Source: Telluribacter roseus
Lineage (GTDB): Bacteria > Bacteroidota > Bacteroidia > Cytophagales > Spirosomataceae
DNA length: 64,000 nt
Direction of reading: 5' to 3'
NCBI RefSeq assembly: GCF_017355915.2
Contig: NZ_JAFEUV020000007.1
Span: 266,359 to 330,358 of the forward strand
In this document: one piece after another, positions 62,692-64,000 of the stretch
Position numbering within the stretch: position 1 is the stretch's first letter
Layout: the number at the start of each line of letters is the position of its first letter
Notes under the pieces: generated by a model
Told to the model about the DNA's origin: nothing
Databases searched by the model: none
What the model saw: only the letters and a program-made list of their open reading frames with translations
Position numbers and translations under genes: made by a program

Positions 62692-62823
62692 CCTACGGCC
62701 TGGTACCGCACGGTAGGTCAGGGGAAGACGTTCTATACGTCAATGGGCCATGATGCAAAGGTATGGCAGGACCCACATTTTGTCCGGCTGGTAGAGAACG
62801 CCCTCCACTGGTCAGTACAATAG
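62665..62823 (+). pseudogene. ThuA-like protein, C-terminal fragment
   Basis: The + frame reads KYHPTAWYR, GKTFYTSMGHD and WQDPHFVRLVENALHW before the stop at 62821-62823. These match the C-terminal part of ThuA (trehalose-utilisation-type) domains, which end with a GHD..W.D..F..L...A..W pattern. No start or N-terminal part exists; the frame is closed by a TAA at 62632-62634 and the left part coincides with the NrtR remnant on the other strand. The first codon given is arbitrary. Confidence 0.65.
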
Positions 62824-62896
62824 GTAGAATAGAGAGAGTATGGCTTGAATGAATTTATACTTATTTGTAATCGTAAATCTAAAACCAATCAACGGA

Positions 62897-63271
62897 ATGA
62901 AGAAGAATGTTTTAATCTTTGCTTGTGTAATTTCCCTGTCGGCCAGTTATGCGGCCCCCGTTGCTGAAGTGGCTTCATCCATGGCTACCCCGGTATGTGT
63001 CGCTGATCAGGCGGATCTGAGCCAGTATGCTGGCAAGTACAAATTTGAAGGATTACCTTTTGAGTACATTACGATATCGGTTGTAGATGGCAAACTGATG
63101 ATTAGTACCGGTACCGATGAGGGTGAACTCACGCCTGTTAAAGATGCGGCTGATAAATTCGACGCGGGCGGACAGGCCACTCTGACATTTACCCGCGACG
63201 CCGACCAAAAGGTAACCGGCCTTACTCTGGACGCTCAGGGCTTCACGTTCGACGGCAAAAAGGAAGCCTGA
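62897..63271 (+). CDS. Small secreted protein, DUF3471-like domain
   Basis: ATG 62897 opens a signal peptide (KKNVLIFACVISLSASYA); 124 residues. The mature part QYAGKYKFEGLPFEYITISV...KLMISTGTDEGELTPV...ATLTFTRDADQKVTGLTL resembles the small beta-barrel DUF3471-type domain often attached to beta-lactamase-like serine hydrolases. Here it is free-standing. Function unknown. A hairpin follows the stop. Confidence 0.72.
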   Translation: MKKNVLIFACVISLSASYAAPVAEVASSMATPVCVADQADLSQYAGKYKFEGLPFEYITISVVDGKLMISTGTDEGELTPVKDAADKFDAGGQATLTFTRDADQKVTGLTLDAQGFTFDGKKEA

Positions 63272-63287
63272 TATTGATTCACTTACT

Positions 63288-63324
63288 GCCAAGGGAATCT
63301 CGATATAAAAGGGATTCTCTTGGC
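63288..63324 (+). terminator. Terminator after the small secreted protein gene
   Basis: GCCAAGGGAATC (63288-63299) pairs with GATTCTCTTGGC (63313-63324), 12 positions with one G-U, around 13 bases, followed by TTAT. It lies 16 bases past the stop. Confidence 0.72.
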
Positions 63325-63336
63325 TTATGTACTAAT

Positions 63337-63672
63337 ATGATAGTGGCTACGCCTCAGGACAAACAGTAGGTAGTAGATATTCTTGCCACCGCGTTTAGTA
63401 CTAATGAAAGGGTCAACTACCTCATGACAACAGACGAAGCCAGCGGATCAGAAAAAGACGACCCTTACCAGCCTGCCTTATCCCTACGACTTATCCTGCA
63501 AGCCATTGGCTTCAGAAATATCAGCTAAGCCTTTCAGTGGGAAAATCTGCTGGCAGTACACCATCCCGATACTATCTGCTACCACCTGTAGTTTCTAGGC
63601 GTACTGCCGCAATACCAGGGAAAATGCATAGGAGGCTGGTTACTGGACGAAATCCTGCCGGAAGCCAGATAA
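63337..63672 (+). pseudogene. GNAT acetyltransferase relic with three in-frame stops
   Basis: One frame from ATG 63337 reads MIVATPQDKQ, stop (63367-63369), VVDILATAFSTNERVNYL..., ALSLRLILQAIGFRNIS, stop (63526-63528), AFQWENLLAV...DTICYHL, stop (63589-63591), FLGVLPQYQGKCIGGWLLDE. The last part is acetyl-CoA-binding motif A of GNAT enzymes. All pieces stay in one frame, so the gene was inactivated by point mutations; the frame is shorter than a normal GNAT (about 190-200 residues), suggesting internal and 3' deletions as well. Confidence 0.78.
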
Positions 63673-63913
63673 ATGAACAGACTTGTCTTGCTGAAATCAT
63701 CTGCATTTAAAATTTCCCCTGGTACGAGAGGCACGGCTTTACTATTTTCGAAAAATACAGCTTACCTATACGCTCAATCTGCTCTGAAGTACCTGATATG
63801 TGTATACCCGTGTCTAGTCCAACTACCTGGTATAGGTAATTTTTTCTACAAGTACTAGCGGATAAGCCCCCGGTCGCTGTACGCGATTTCCAGAGAGTAG
63901 GTGTATTGGTTAA
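63673..63913. other. Non-coding stretch between GNAT relic and transposase
   Basis: No supported gene. A 61-codon + frame at 63673-63858 has no protein-like features. Terminal inverted repeats of an insertion sequence could lie here but were not recognised. Confidence 0.4.
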
Positions 63914-64000
63914 CTAGGTTATTGCAAGGGCAAAATTTGTCCACAGCGGATGCTGTTTTTGAGCCATTTGGATGGGTGTCATATTATTAATGCCTTGATG
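63914..64000 (-). mobile_element. Transposase (integrase-core) C-terminus, cut by window end
   Basis: Reading the minus strand in from the right edge gives HQGINNMTPIQMAQKQ and LWTNFALAIT, then TAG (63916-63914). HQGIxxMTPxQ is the usual end of rve-type integrase cores in IS3-like transposases (the RPHQSL..MTP region). Only 28 codons are visible, so the family and intactness cannot be decided. It abuts decayed genes, consistent with an unstable insertion region. Confidence 0.55.

Noticed and set aside
63673..63858. 61-codon plus-strand frame after the GNAT relic
   Set aside because: Composition is not protein-like and it lies within decayed DNA; no homology recognised.
1..64000. CRISPR array, tRNA, rRNA or riboswitch
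   Set aside because: No regularly spaced direct repeats, cloverleaf-like segments with CCA-type ends, ribosomal motifs or known aptamer cores were seen. Small or divergent RNAs could still be missed by eye.

Overview
The window looks like a chromosomal segment of a polysaccharide-degrading Bacteroidota bacterium, most likely order Cytophagales and close to Spirosomataceae. The grounds are three SusC/SusD-type outer-membrane uptake pairs, a FecR-type anti-sigma factor with an ECF sigma factor, a type IX secretion (T9SS) C-terminal sorting domain, YfiR and YceI proteins, GH106 and GH9 enzymes, and promoter-like TTTG...TAnnTTTG elements. Genus and species cannot be read from the sequence. No rRNA, tRNA or CRISPR array was seen.

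Layout. 1-7472 (+): the end of an operon with a sulfatase (cut by the window edge), two tandem GH106 alpha-L-rhamnosidase-like proteins and an SGNH esterase, faced by a GntR/UTRA regulator (7480-8244, -). This set fits removal of sulfate, rhamnose and acyl groups from a rhamnose-containing glycan. 8799-13232 (+): a TonB-dependent receptor, a YfiR protein and a histidine kinase with a CHASE8-like sensor, apparently one signalling unit across the envelope. 13642-20926 (+): SusC, SusD, a secreted metallophosphoesterase and a secreted EEP-family phosphodiesterase, suggesting uptake of a phosphorylated substrate. A very strong hairpin at 20992-21032 separates this from an opposing SusC/SusD pair (25987-21095, -). 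Upstream of that lie a beta-propeller-like secreted protein, a YdcF-family protein and an amidohydrolase (all -), then a divergent MFS transporter (+).

31240-33071: a small repeat protein (-) and an AAA ATPase with a C-terminal nuclease-like domain (+) whose promoter overlaps a perfect 16-bp inverted repeat. 33168-41880 (-): ECF sigma factor, FecR, SusC with an N-terminal STN signalling domain, SusD and a Gfo/Idh-type oxidoreductase, i.e. a cell-surface-signalling uptake locus. 42125-48139 (-): a heavy-metal efflux operon with a small secreted protein, a CzcA-type RND pump fused to a TolC-type domain, and an HlyD-type adaptor. 48402-58773: secreted or cytoplasmic hydrolases (metzincin protease, alpha/beta hydrolase, a 1631-residue modular GH9 protein, dienelactone hydrolase, carboxylesterase). 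59088-62276 (+): an outer-membrane beta-barrel protein and a YceI protein.

The last 1.6 kb is decayed DNA: the 3' halves of an NrtR-like Nudix gene and a ThuA-like gene abut head to head, a GNAT acetyltransferase relic carries three in-frame stops, and the C-terminus of a transposase enters at the right edge. The palindrome GGTACC is conspicuously frequent across the whole window.

Start codons were moved to internal ATGs where the upstream extension lacked protein character and the ATG opened a clear signal peptide. All family assignments come from reading motifs, not from database searches.
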